21,631 nt of DNA. It comes from an uncultured Pseudomonadota bacterium. Its GTDB lineage: Bacteria; Pseudomonadota; Gammaproteobacteria; Burkholderiales; Usitatibacteraceae. The notes beneath the pieces are model-generated. The model worked only from the letters and a program-made list of their open reading frames with translations. It made no database searches and had not been told where the DNA came from. The stretch is taken from positions 1-21,631 of the forward strand of contig CALEJW010000246.1 in the NCBI GenBank assembly GCA_937898635.1. The letters are read 5' to 3'. Numbering within the stretch: position 1 is the first letter of the stretch; each line of letters opens with the position of its first letter. The position numbers were made by a program, and so were the translations under genes. Positions 7,879 to 15,425 of the stretch are shown piece by piece.

Positions 7879-9458
7879 TCGCGGCCGCCTCGCTTCCCGG
7901 CCCGGGCCGCGCCGCGCTCGCGCTCGCGCGGGTGGAGTCGCTCTTCGACCGCGCCTTCGGCGAGCGCCTGAACCCCTGGCGGCACCTGGGCGCCCTGGGC
8001 TTCCACTGCTTCTGGATCTGCTGCGCCACCGGCATCTGGATCTACGCCGGCTTCGACACCAGCGCCGTCGGCGCCCGGGAAAGCCTCGCGGCCATGGACC
8101 GCAACGAGTGGCCGCTCGGCGCCTTCGCCCGCGCGCTGCACCGCTACAGCGCCGACGCCCTGGTCGCGGTCACGGCGCTGCACCTCGCCCGGGAGGCCGC
8201 GCGCCGCCACTACGCCGCCTTCCGGCGCTTCGCCTGGCTCACCGGCCTCGTGGTGCTCGCGGCACTCCTCGCCTCGGGCATCGGCGGCTACTGGCTGCCG
8301 TGGGACCAGCTGGCGCAATGGAGCCTCACCGCCACGATGGAGTGGTTCGACGCGCTGCCGGTCTTCGCGGGCGCCCTCGTCCGCAACGTCGTCGCCGCCG
8401 ACCAGGTGAGCGACCGTTTCTTCTCCCTCCTCATCTTCCTGCACATCGGGCTGCCGCTCGCGATGCTCGCCGCGATGTGGGCGCACGTGCAGCGCGTGAG
8501 CCCGGCGCGCACCTCGCCCCCGCCGGCGCTCGCCTGGGGCCTCGCCGCCGCCCTCGCGGCGCTTTCGGTCGCGAAGCCCATCGCGCTCATGCCCGCGGCG
8601 GACCTGGGCCTCGTGCCCGCGAGGATTCCCGTGGACTGGTTCTTCCTCTTCCCGCATCCGCTCATGGCGCGGCTCGGCCCCGAGGGACTGTGGATCGCCG
8701 CGGCCGCGGCCTTCGCGGCGCTCGCGGCGCTGCCGTGGGCGACGCGCGTGCCCAGGGCGCCGGCCGCGCGGGTGAACCTCGACAACTGCAACGGCTGCGC
8801 GCGCTGCTTCGCCGACTGCCCCTACGGCGCGGTGGTGATGGTCGCGCGAAGCGACCGCCGCCCCCATGCGCGCCAGGCCCGCGTCGATCCGGCGCTGTGC
8901 GCGGGCTGCGGGATCTGCACCGGCGCCTGCCCTTCGTCCACGCCCTTCCGCTCCGGCGAGGCGCTGGCGACCGGGATCGACCTGCCCTCGCCGTCCATCG
9001 GCGAGCTGCGCGAGCGCCTCGAGGCGCGCGCCGGGGCGCTCGAGGGCGCTCCCCGCGTGGTGGCCTTCGGCTGCCGCTGGGGAGCGGCCGTCGCGGCGCT
9101 GGCCGATCGCGGCACCGCGACGATCGAGCTGCCCTGCGCGGCGATGCTCCCGCCCTCGTTCGTGGAGTACGCGCTGCGCGCCGGCGCCGACGGCGTGCTC
9201 GTCGCCACCTGCCGCGAGGGCGACTGCGAGTTCCGCACGGGCGAGGCGCTCCTCGCCGAACGCCTCGCCGCCCGCCGCGTCCCCGTCCTCCGGCCCACGG
9301 TGCCGCGCGAGCGTGTGCGCCTCGTCCACGTCGGCCGCGGCGACGAGGATGCGCTGCGCGCCGCCCTCGACTCCTTCCGCGCCGGGCTCCCGCGGCCCGG
9401 CACGCCTCCCGCCCACCGGCTTCCACCCCCCAAGCGCCAGGAGAAACGCCATGGCTGA
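7875..9458 (+). CDS. Cytochrome b / 2x[4Fe-4S] ferredoxin / MvhD-like fusion
   Basis: A 527-aa fusion. Residues about 25-290 repeat the cytochrome b domain of the upstream fusion: GERLNPW, heme histidine pairs H89/H103 and H190/H204, LPWDQLAQ and a PVDWFF motif. Residues about 300-360 form a bacterial 2x[4Fe-4S] ferredoxin with C305/C308/C311/C315 and C342/C345/C348/C352. Residues about 393-500 match the MvhD/FrhD (FlpD) delta-subunit domain that carries a 2Fe-2S cluster between hydrogenase and heterodisulfide reductase: C400, C421, C446 and C451 in a TCREGDCEFRTG context. The GTG start at 7875 overlaps the previous TGA, with GAGGG upstream; longer upstream extensions are not protein-like. 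It likely passes electrons between a soluble Fe-S or flavin donor and the membrane. The donor partner is not in this window. Confidence 0.83.
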   Translation: MIAAASLPGPGRAALALARVESLFDRAFGERLNPWRHLGALGFHCFWICCATGIWIYAGFDTSAVGARESLAAMDRNEWPLGAFARALHRYSADALVAVTALHLAREAARRHYAAFRRFAWLTGLVVLAALLASGIGGYWLPWDQLAQWSLTATMEWFDALPVFAGALVRNVVAADQVSDRFFSLLIFLHIGLPLAMLAAMWAHVQRVSPARTSPPPALAWGLAAALAALSVAKPIALMPAADLGLVPARIPVDWFFLFPHPLMARLGPEGLWIAAAAAFAALAALPWATRVPRAPAARVNLDNCNGCARCFADCPYGAVVMVARSDRRPHARQARVDPALCAGCGICTGACPSSTPFRSGEALATGIDLPSPSIGELRERLEARAGALEGAPRVVAFGCRWGAAVAALADRGTATIELPCAAMLPPSFVEYALRAGADGVLVATCREGDCEFRTGEALLAERLAARRVPVLRPTVPRERVRLVHVGRGDEDALRAALDSFRAGLPRPGTPPAHRLPPPKRQEKRHG

Positions 9459-10890
9459 CCTACGCTCCCTCCTCTCGCCGCGCCTCGCGGCCGCCGCCAC
9501 GCACCCGGGCGCCGTCGCCACCGCGCCTTCCGCGCGGGGGACGGCCTACGGGATCGCGGTCGCGGACGAAGCCTCCGCGCGGCTCGCCACCGGCTGGCTC
9601 GCGCTCGGCATCGCCGCCCTGGTCGGCTCCGGCATCTTTTCCCTCCTCCTGGTGCTCGCGCGCACGCCGGGGCTGAAGGAGGTCTTTCCCGTCGCCGACT
9701 TCTTCCAGGTGGCGCTCGTCGCGCACGTGGACCTCTCGGTGCTCGTGTGGTTCCTCGCCTTCGCCGGCGTGCTCTGGAGCCTCGCCTGCGACGCCCGCGC
9801 CATCGCGGCCGGCTGGGCCGCCCTCGCGCTGAGCGCGGCCGGGACCCTCGCGATCTGCGTGGCCCCGCTCGCGGGACATGCCGTGCCCGTGCTCGCCAAC
9901 TACATCCCGGTGATCGACAACGCGGTCTTCCTCGGCGGCCTCGGGGCGCTCGCGGCGGGCGTGGCGATCGCGGCAGCGCGCACCTTCGTGGCGGCCCGCG
10001 CCTCGGCGAAGCTCGACGGCGAGGCGGCGCTGCGCTGGGGAATCGTCGGCTCGGCGGTGGCCACGGCGGTCGCGCTGGCCGCCTTCGGCTGGTCCTGGCT
10101 GGAGATCTCGCCGCACCTCGAGCGCAAGGCCTACTTCGAGCTGCTCTTCTGGGGCGGCGGCCACGTGCTGCAGTTCACCTGGACGCTCCTCATGCTCGCC
10201 GGCTGGCTGTGGCTCGCCTCGGCCCTGGGCGCGCGACCCGCGCTCTCGCCGCGCGTGACGCTCGTCGTCTTCACCATCGCGCTCGCCTGCGTGTTCGTCA
10301 CTCCCTTCATCTACCTCGCCCACCCCGTGGCCTCCGTGGAGCACCACAAGCTGCAGACCTGGCTCATGCGCTTCGGCGGCGGGCTCGCGATCCCGCCGGT
10401 GCTCCTCGCGATCCTCTGGGCGATGCGTCGGCTCCCGGCGCTCGACGCGCGTCGTCGCCCGCTCTTCGGCGCGCTCGCGGCCTCCATCGGCCTCTTCGCG
10501 GCCGGCGGGCTCATCGGCTACGCGATCAGCGGGCCCAACGTGAAGATTCCCGCGCACTACCACGGCTGCATCGTGGGCGTGACGCTCGCCTTCATGGGCC
10601 TCACCTACCACCTGCTGCCGCAGCTCGGCTTCGCCGCGCCCCGCTCGCGGCTGGCCGCGTGGCAGCCCTGGCTCTACGGCGGCGGCCAGCTCGCGCACAT
10701 CGTCGGGCTCGTCTGGTCCGGCGGCTACGGCGTCGAGCGCAAGGTGGCGGGCGCGGCGCAGGTGCTGCGCACGCCCCAGGAGGTCGCGGGCATGGCGCTG
10801 ATGGGCCTGGGCGGGCTCGTCGCCATCGCCGGCGGGCTCGCCTTCGTGATCGTCGTCGCCGGCGCGCTCCGCCGGCGAGGCCGCGCCTAG
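9451..10890 (+). CDS. Divergent heme-copper subunit I lacking the active-site Tyr; probable NO reductase (gNOR-like)
   Basis: A 479-aa polytopic membrane protein. The six metal ligands are retained: H92 (AHVDLS) and H371 for low-spin heme, H369 for high-spin heme (KIPAHYHG), and H238 (GGGHVLQF), H298 and H299 (VEHHK) for CuB or FeB. Position H238+4 is F242, not Tyr, and that helix contains no tyrosine; neither is there an obvious cbb3-style tyrosine in the next helix. No CuA or cytochrome c subunit accompanies it; instead it follows two cytochrome b fusions, which suggests electrons arrive from quinol or Fe-S carriers. This fits the poorly studied gNOR-type group, an assignment made from memory of that group and not confirmed. 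The ATG has AGGAG at 9439-9443 and overlaps the upstream gene by 8 bp. Automatic annotation may label it cbb3-type subunit I. Confidence 0.85.
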   Translation: MADLRSLLSPRLAAAATHPGAVATAPSARGTAYGIAVADEASARLATGWLALGIAALVGSGIFSLLLVLARTPGLKEVFPVADFFQVALVAHVDLSVLVWFLAFAGVLWSLACDARAIAAGWAALALSAAGTLAICVAPLAGHAVPVLANYIPVIDNAVFLGGLGALAAGVAIAAARTFVAARASAKLDGEAALRWGIVGSAVATAVALAAFGWSWLEISPHLERKAYFELLFWGGGHVLQFTWTLLMLAGWLWLASALGARPALSPRVTLVVFTIALACVFVTPFIYLAHPVASVEHHKLQTWLMRFGGGLAIPPVLLAILWAMRRLPALDARRRPLFGALAASIGLFAAGGLIGYAISGPNVKIPAHYHGCIVGVTLAFMGLTYHLLPQLGFAAPRSRLAAWQPWLYGGGQLAHIVGLVWSGGYGVERKVAGAAQVLRTPQEVAGMALMGLGGLVAIAGGLAFVIVVAGALRRRGRA

Positions 10891-10896
10891 CCCGCC

Positions 10897-11712
10897 ATGG
10901 CCGGCCCCGACCTCGCGCGCACGAGCCGCACGCTCTCGGCCACGGCCGCGGCGTGCGCCGCGCTCGTCTTCGTCGTCGTCGCGGCGAGCGCGTGGCTGCG
11001 CCTGGCGGCCGAGCCCTGCCCGCCGGCGGGCTGCGCGGGCTTCACCGTCGCCGACGCCGTCCGGCTCGCGCACCGCGTCGCCGCGATGGGCGTGAGCGTC
11101 CTCGCCCTCCTCATCGTCGCGCTCGCGTGGAAGGGCCCGCCGCGGCCGGGACGCCGCGCCGCCGCCGTGGCGATCCTCCTCCTCGTGGCCGCGCTCGCGA
11201 TCGTCGGGCGCAGCTCCGCGGGCTCCCCGCCGCCGTCCGTCGTGCTCGCGAACCTCGCCGGGGGCCTCGCGCTCCTCGCGACCGTCGCCGGGCTTTCCGT
11301 CGCCGTGCGCCATCCGCAGGCGGGACCCTCCCGGGGAGCCGGCGCGGCGGCGGCGCTCTGCATCGTCGCCGCCCTGGCCGGCGCGGTGCTGGCCGCCGCC
11401 CCTCCCGCCGACCCATCGGCCCTCGCCCTCGCCCATCGCGTCGCGTCCTGGGCCTCGCTCGCCGCATGGTGCTTCCTGGCCGCGAGCGCGTCCGCGAGCG
11501 GCGGCGCGCGCCTCGCCGCGCGCGTGGCCGCCGCGCTCCTCGCCCTGCAGGTCGCACTCGCCCTCGCCCTCCCCGCCGGGCCGACGGCGCGCTGGCTGCA
11601 CAATTTCCTGGCTTCCGGCGCCCTTTGCGCCGTGGTCGCCGCGGCGATGTCCGCCGGCCCGGCCCGGCGCCGCGGCGCCCTTCCCGACGAACGACTGACC
11701 GTCAGGCCCTGA
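10897..11712 (+). CDS. Degenerate heme A synthase-like (COX15/CtaA-related) membrane protein
   Basis: A 271-aa, alanine-rich protein with about eight predicted helices. It looks like a shortened CtaA: a cysteine pair C41/C46 after the first helix (like the pair of Bacillus CtaA), H59 (RLAHRV, corresponding to Bacillus H60), H180 (LAHRVAS) and H235 (WLHNFL). The second of the four CtaA heme histidines appears replaced by Asn (N119, VLANLAGG). The similarity is low, so the family call is tentative. It is the last gene of the operon, 6 bp after the gNOR-like subunit. It could be a heme-modifying enzyme for that subunit, a heme-binding quinol module, or an assembly factor. A typical ctaA exists at 2-1066, so this copy probably has a different job. 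Confidence 0.7.
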   Translation: MAGPDLARTSRTLSATAAACAALVFVVVAASAWLRLAAEPCPPAGCAGFTVADAVRLAHRVAAMGVSVLALLIVALAWKGPPRPGRRAAAVAILLLVAALAIVGRSSAGSPPPSVVLANLAGGLALLATVAGLSVAVRHPQAGPSRGAGAAAALCIVAALAGAVLAAAPPADPSALALAHRVASWASLAAWCFLAASASASGGARLAARVAAALLALQVALALALPAGPTARWLHNFLASGALCAVVAAAMSAGPARRRGALPDERLTVRP

Positions 11713-11729
11713 GCGCGCGGCGGGGTATC

Positions 11730-11750
11730 ATGGGCGCTTCCAACGCCCAT
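11730..11750. repeat. Inverted repeat ahead of the DNR-like regulator
   Basis: ATGGGCG and CGCCCAT (7 bp each) are separated by 7 nt. The repeat overlaps a possible -10 element TATCAT (11726-11731) and ends 11 nt before the regulator ATG. It could be an autoregulatory operator or a leader hairpin. No T-tract follows, so it is not an intrinsic terminator. No Shine-Dalgarno is seen in this 49-bp gap. Confidence 0.45.
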
Positions 11751-11761
11751 CCCACGCCGTC

Positions 11762-12475
11762 ATGCAAACCGGAGAGCCGCGCACCCGGGGGCCCGACATC
11801 CCGGTCGAGCAGTTCCTGGTCAACCTGCCGCTCTTCAGCGACCTCACGGCCGAGGAGATCCAGCGAATCGCCGCCGGCACGCGGCGCATCTACGCGTCCA
11901 AGGGCGAGATGCTCTTCACGCGGGGCGAGCGCTGCGAGGGATTCCACGTCGTGCTCTACGGGCAGGTGAAGCTCTCCGTCACCTCGCCGCAGGGCTCCGA
12001 GAAGGTGATCGAGATCATGGGCCCGGGGTTTTCCTTCGGCGAGGCGATCCTCTTCATGGACACGCCCTACGTGGTCTCGGCGCAGGCGCTCAAGGATTCC
12101 CTGCTGCTGCACGTCGCGAAGAGCGTGGTCTTCGAGGAGATCGAGCGCGACCCGCGCTTCGCGCGGCGCCTGCTCGCGGGCATGTCGAGGAAGCTGCACC
12201 AGCTCATCCGCGACGTGGAGGCCTATTCGCTGCGCTCGGGGCTCGAGCGCGTGATCGGCTACCTGCTGCGCGAGGACGGCCTCGAGGAAGGCGCCTCGCG
12301 CTCGACGAGCGTGGTGCTGCCCGCCAACAAGATGATCGTCGCCTCGCGCCTGAACCTCACGCCGGAGTACTTCTCGCGCATCCTGCACGAGCTCGCCGGC
12401 GCGGGCCTCATCGTGATGGAGGGCCGCACGGTGAGCGTGCCGGACACCGAGCGCCTGCGCACCTATGGCGGCTAG
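11762..12475 (+). CDS. Crp/Fnr family transcriptional regulator, DNR-like
   Basis: A 237-aa regulator with an N-terminal cyclic-nucleotide-binding-like sensor domain (about 25-140), a long dimerisation helix (about 140-165) and a C-terminal winged HTH (about 165-230). The recognition region KMIVASRLNLTPEYFSRIL resembles the DNR/NnrR branch, whose members bind heme and sense NO. No N-terminal cysteine cluster for 4Fe-4S is present, so it is not an oxygen-sensing FNR; the single cysteine in GERCEGF is not a cluster motif. The gene begins 49 bp after the NOR-like operon, and two FNR/DNR-type boxes occur in this window (1092-1107 and 17706-17719). Control of both by this protein is likely but inferred. 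The ATG lacks a clear Shine-Dalgarno. Confidence 0.88.
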   Translation: MQTGEPRTRGPDIPVEQFLVNLPLFSDLTAEEIQRIAAGTRRIYASKGEMLFTRGERCEGFHVVLYGQVKLSVTSPQGSEKVIEIMGPGFSFGEAILFMDTPYVVSAQALKDSLLLHVAKSVVFEEIERDPRFARRLLAGMSRKLHQLIRDVEAYSLRSGLERVIGYLLREDGLEEGASRSTSVVLPANKMIVASRLNLTPEYFSRILHELAGAGLIVMEGRTVSVPDTERLRTYGG

Positions 12476-13637
12476 GAAGCCGGCGCCGGCCGCGCGCGCC
12501 GCCGCCTCGCGCAAGCGCGCCCCCCCGCGCACCGTCCTCGACGAGCACCTGAAGGCCGCCGCCCTGGACGTGGCCGACGACGGCATCGTCATCTCGGACG
12601 CGAGCGACCCGGAGGCCCCCATCGTCTACGTGAGCCCCTCCTTCGAGCGCCTCGTCGGCTACCCGGCCGCGGAGATCCTCGGCACCAACTGCCGCATGGT
12701 CCAGGGGCCCGGAACGGACCACGAGACCGTCCGGCAAATCGCGATCGCGCTCCAGCAGGGAAAGGTCTTCCAGGGCGAGATCCTCAACTACCGCAAGGAC
12801 GGCACGCCCTTCTGGAACTTCCTGCGCATCGCGCCCATCCGCGACGCGAGCGGCAAGGTCACGCACCACGTCGGCACGCAGACGGACGTGACGGAGCTGC
12901 ACCTCGCGCGCGAGCGCGAGCAGGAGCTCGAATCGACGCTCGCCCACGCCTCCCGCGTGCGCACGGTGGCGGCCCTCGGCGCCTCCATCGCCCACGAGGT
13001 GAACCAGCCGCTCGCCGCGATCGTCTCCAACGCCGAGGCGGCGCTGCGCTTCCTGGAGGCGGGCGACGCCGCGGAGGTGCGCGAGGCCCTGCTCGAGATC
13101 GCCGGCGACGCGCGGCGCGCGGGCGAGATCGTGCTGCGCGCCCACCGCCTCGTGCGCAAGCAGCCCGCGCAGGCCGAGGCGATGGACCCCGCGCAGGTCG
13201 CCGCCGAGGTGCTCGCGTTCACGCGCACCCGGCTTCGCCACGCCGGCATCAAGGCGAGCGTCGACGCCGGCAAGGCCGTGCCGCGGGTCCTGGGCGACCC
13301 CATCCAGCTCCACCAGGCGCTCCTGAACCTCGTGGTGAACGCGATCGAGGCGATGGAGAGCCAGCCCGCGGACCTCGAGCGCAGCCTCCGGGTGACGGTC
13401 GCGGCCGTCGCCGACGGCGTCGTCCTGCGCGTGGCCGACACCGGGCCGGGCGCCGACGACGAGTCGATCTCGCGCATGTTCCAGACCTTCCACACCACGA
13501 AGGCCCGCGGCACCGGCCTGGGGCTCCTCGTGACGCGCTCGCTCGTGGAGGCCCACGACGGCCGCCTCGAGGTCGCGAGGAACCGCGGCCGCGGCCTCAC
13601 CTTCACCATCCATCTCCCCGGAGACCGGAACCCATGA
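12465..13637 (+). CDS. LOV-domain (blue-light) sensor histidine kinase
   Basis: A soluble 390-aa kinase with no membrane segment. Residues about 25-145 are a PAS domain with the full LOV signature: G73-TNCRMVQ-G with the adduct-forming C76, flavin contacts R77 and Q80, N108 and N118 in NYRKDG and FWNF, and the signal-relaying Q139 (GTQTDVTE). Residues about 165-235 hold the dimerisation and phosphoacceptor domain (H177 in SIAHEVNQPL). Residues about 275-385 are the ATPase domain with N292, DTGPG (325-329) and GTGLGL (349-354). The sequence is closest in style to FixL/TodS-type kinases. The gene overlaps the DNR-like regulator by 11 bp and the response regulator by 4 bp, so its partner is almost certainly the latter. 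FMN binding and light response are predictions from conserved residues. Confidence 0.9.
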   Translation: MAARKPAPAARAAASRKRAPPRTVLDEHLKAAALDVADDGIVISDASDPEAPIVYVSPSFERLVGYPAAEILGTNCRMVQGPGTDHETVRQIAIALQQGKVFQGEILNYRKDGTPFWNFLRIAPIRDASGKVTHHVGTQTDVTELHLAREREQELESTLAHASRVRTVAALGASIAHEVNQPLAAIVSNAEAALRFLEAGDAAEVREALLEIAGDARRAGEIVLRAHRLVRKQPAQAEAMDPAQVAAEVLAFTRTRLRHAGIKASVDAGKAVPRVLGDPIQLHQALLNLVVNAIEAMESQPADLERSLRVTVAAVADGVVLRVADTGPGADDESISRMFQTFHTTKARGTGLGLLVTRSLVEAHDGRLEVARNRGRGLTFTIHLPGDRNP

Positions 13638-14287
13638 TCGCCGCCGAAGGCGTGAGCCTCTACATCGTCGATGACGACCCCTCCGTTCGCACTTCCCTCA
13701 CCCGCCTGCTGCGCGCCGAGGGCGCGGAGCCGCGGGCCTTCGCGACCGCCGAGGAGTTCCTCGATTTCCTCCCGCTGGTCGCGGGCCCCGCCTGCGCGCT
13801 CCTCGACATCGGGCTGCCGGGCAAGAGCGGCCTCGAGCTGCACGCGCGCCTGCAGGCGCTGCGGCCGGAGATCGCGGTGGTCTTCCTCACCGGGCACGGC
13901 GACGTTCCCGGGGCGGTGACCTCCATGAAGCGCGGCGCCGTGGACTTCCTGCTGAAGCCCGTGGAGGCGGCCACCCTGATCGCCGCGCTCACGCGGGCCA
14001 TCGAGCGCGCCCGCGCCGCCGCCGGCGACAAGGCGCTCAAGCGCGACATCGCGCTGCGCTACGGCGAGCTCACCCCGCGGGAGCGCGAGGTGCTCACCCA
14101 CGTGATCGCCGGCAAGCGCAACAAGGTCATCGCCGCCGAGATCGGCACCACCGAGAAGACGGTCAAGGTCCACCGCGGCCGCATCCTGGAGAAGATGGAG
14201 GTGCGCTCCGTCGCCGAACTCGTGCGCGCCGCCGACAAGCTCGGCATCAAGCCGGCCCCCTCGCCCTCCCGCGACAAGTCCCCATGA
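13634..14287 (+). CDS. FixJ/LuxR-family response regulator
   Basis: A 217-aa two-domain regulator. The receiver domain (about 5-125) has acidic residues D13-D15, the phosphoacceptor D58 (LLDIGLPGKSG), T86 (LTGHGD) and K108 (LLKPVEA). The LuxR-type DNA-binding domain (about 143-205) has LTPREREVL, the recognition helix TTEKTVKVHRGRI and the ending KMEVRSVAELVRAA, typical of the FixJ/NarL group. The start overlaps the LOV kinase stop (ATGA) and the stop overlaps the HD-GYP start (ATGA). It is the likely phosphorylation target of the LOV kinase. Its DNA targets cannot be deduced here. Confidence 0.93.
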   Translation: MIAAEGVSLYIVDDDPSVRTSLTRLLRAEGAEPRAFATAEEFLDFLPLVAGPACALLDIGLPGKSGLELHARLQALRPEIAVVFLTGHGDVPGAVTSMKRGAVDFLLKPVEAATLIAALTRAIERARAAAGDKALKRDIALRYGELTPREREVLTHVIAGKRNKVIAAEIGTTEKTVKVHRGRILEKMEVRSVAELVRAADKLGIKPAPSPSRDKSP

Positions 14288-15417
14288 GCCGCCCCGCCCA
14301 CCACGACGCGCTCCACGCGCTGAACGCGGACGGGCCGCTGCGCGCGAGGATCCGCGAGATCCACTGGGCGGTGAGGAGCTTCATGCCCTTCGTGGAGCGC
14401 ATCGCGGTCGCCATCTACGACCCGAAGACGACGCTCCTCAAGACCTTCGTCCACTCGAGCGACGGCGACGACCCGCTCGCGCACTACCAGGCGCCGATCG
14501 GCGAGGTGCCCTCGCTCCAGCGCCTGCTCGACGAGGGGCACCCGCGCGTGATCCAGCACATGCTCACCTTCGAGGACGCGCACAGCGAGCACGCGAAGCG
14601 GCTGGGCCGGGCGGGGTACGCCGCGAGCTACACCATGCCGATCTTCTCCAACGGCGCCTTCCTCGGCTTCGTCTTCTTCAACTCCCGCGCGGCCGACGTG
14701 TTCACCGAGACCGCGCTCGCGCAGCTCGACATCTTCGGCCACCTCGTGGCGCTGCTCGTGATCCAGGAGCTCGCCGCGGTGCGCACGCTCTCCGCGGCGC
14801 TGGAAAGCGCGCGGCACATGGTGAACGCGCGCGACGCGGAGACCGGGAGCCACCTCGACCGGATGTCGCGCTACGCCCGCCTCATCGCCCGGGCGCTGGC
14901 CGACCGGCACGGACTGGACGACGAGTGGATCGAGCGCCTGCAGGCCTACGCGCCGCTGCACGACATCGGCAAGATCGGCATCCCGGACGCGATCCTCCTC
15001 AAGCCCGGCGGCCTGACGGGCGCGGAGATGGACGTGATGCGCAGCCACAGCAACCGCGGCCAGGCGATCCTCGACGACCTCCTCACCAACTTCGGCCTCG
15101 ACAGCCTCGCGGACACGGAGCTCGTGCGCAACATCACGCTGCACCACCACGAGCGGGTGGACGGCTCGGGCTACCCCCACGGGCTCGCGGGCGACGCGAT
15201 CCCGCTGGAGGCGCGCATCGTGGCGGCGGCCGACGTCTTCGACGCCCTCACCAGCCGGCGCCCGTACAAGGAGGCCTACGGCAACGAGGCGGCGCTCTCC
15301 ATGCTGCAGGGCATCGCCGGCAAGCACCTCGACGCGGAGTGCGTGAAGGCGCTCGTGGACAACCGCGACGAGATCGAGCGCATCCAGGCCCGCTTCCGCG
15401 AGGACCCGATCGGCTAG
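14284..15417 (+). CDS. GAF-like / HD-GYP domain c-di-GMP phosphodiesterase
   Basis: A 377-aa soluble protein. The N-terminal part (about 20-165) looks like a GAF sensor domain (AVAIYDPKT, YTMPIFSNGAFLGFVFF). The C-terminal part (about 175-365) is an HD-GYP phosphodiesterase with ETGSH (186-190), the HD pair H226-D227 in HDIGKIGIPD, HHHE (287-290), DGSGYP (293-298), GDAIPLEARI and AADVFDAL followed by RRPYKE. All catalytic metal-binding signatures are intact, so hydrolysis of cyclic di-GMP is expected. It is the last gene of the regulatory operon, joined to the response regulator by an ATGA overlap, so light or NO cues could alter motility or biofilm. The ligand of the GAF part is unknown. Confidence 0.9.
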   Translation: MSRPAHHDALHALNADGPLRARIREIHWAVRSFMPFVERIAVAIYDPKTTLLKTFVHSSDGDDPLAHYQAPIGEVPSLQRLLDEGHPRVIQHMLTFEDAHSEHAKRLGRAGYAASYTMPIFSNGAFLGFVFFNSRAADVFTETALAQLDIFGHLVALLVIQELAAVRTLSAALESARHMVNARDAETGSHLDRMSRYARLIARALADRHGLDDEWIERLQAYAPLHDIGKIGIPDAILLKPGGLTGAEMDVMRSHSNRGQAILDDLLTNFGLDSLADTELVRNITLHHHERVDGSGYPHGLAGDAIPLEARIVAAADVFDALTSRRPYKEAYGNEAALSMLQGIAGKHLDAECVKALVDNRDEIERIQARFREDPIG

Positions 15418-15425
15418 CGCGGGGC

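Noticed and set aside
7680..11601. Two very long minus-strand open frames (7680-9521 and 9460-11601)
   Set aside because: Both are antisense to the cytochrome b fusion, the gNOR-like subunit and the CtaA-like gene and have shadow-type composition.
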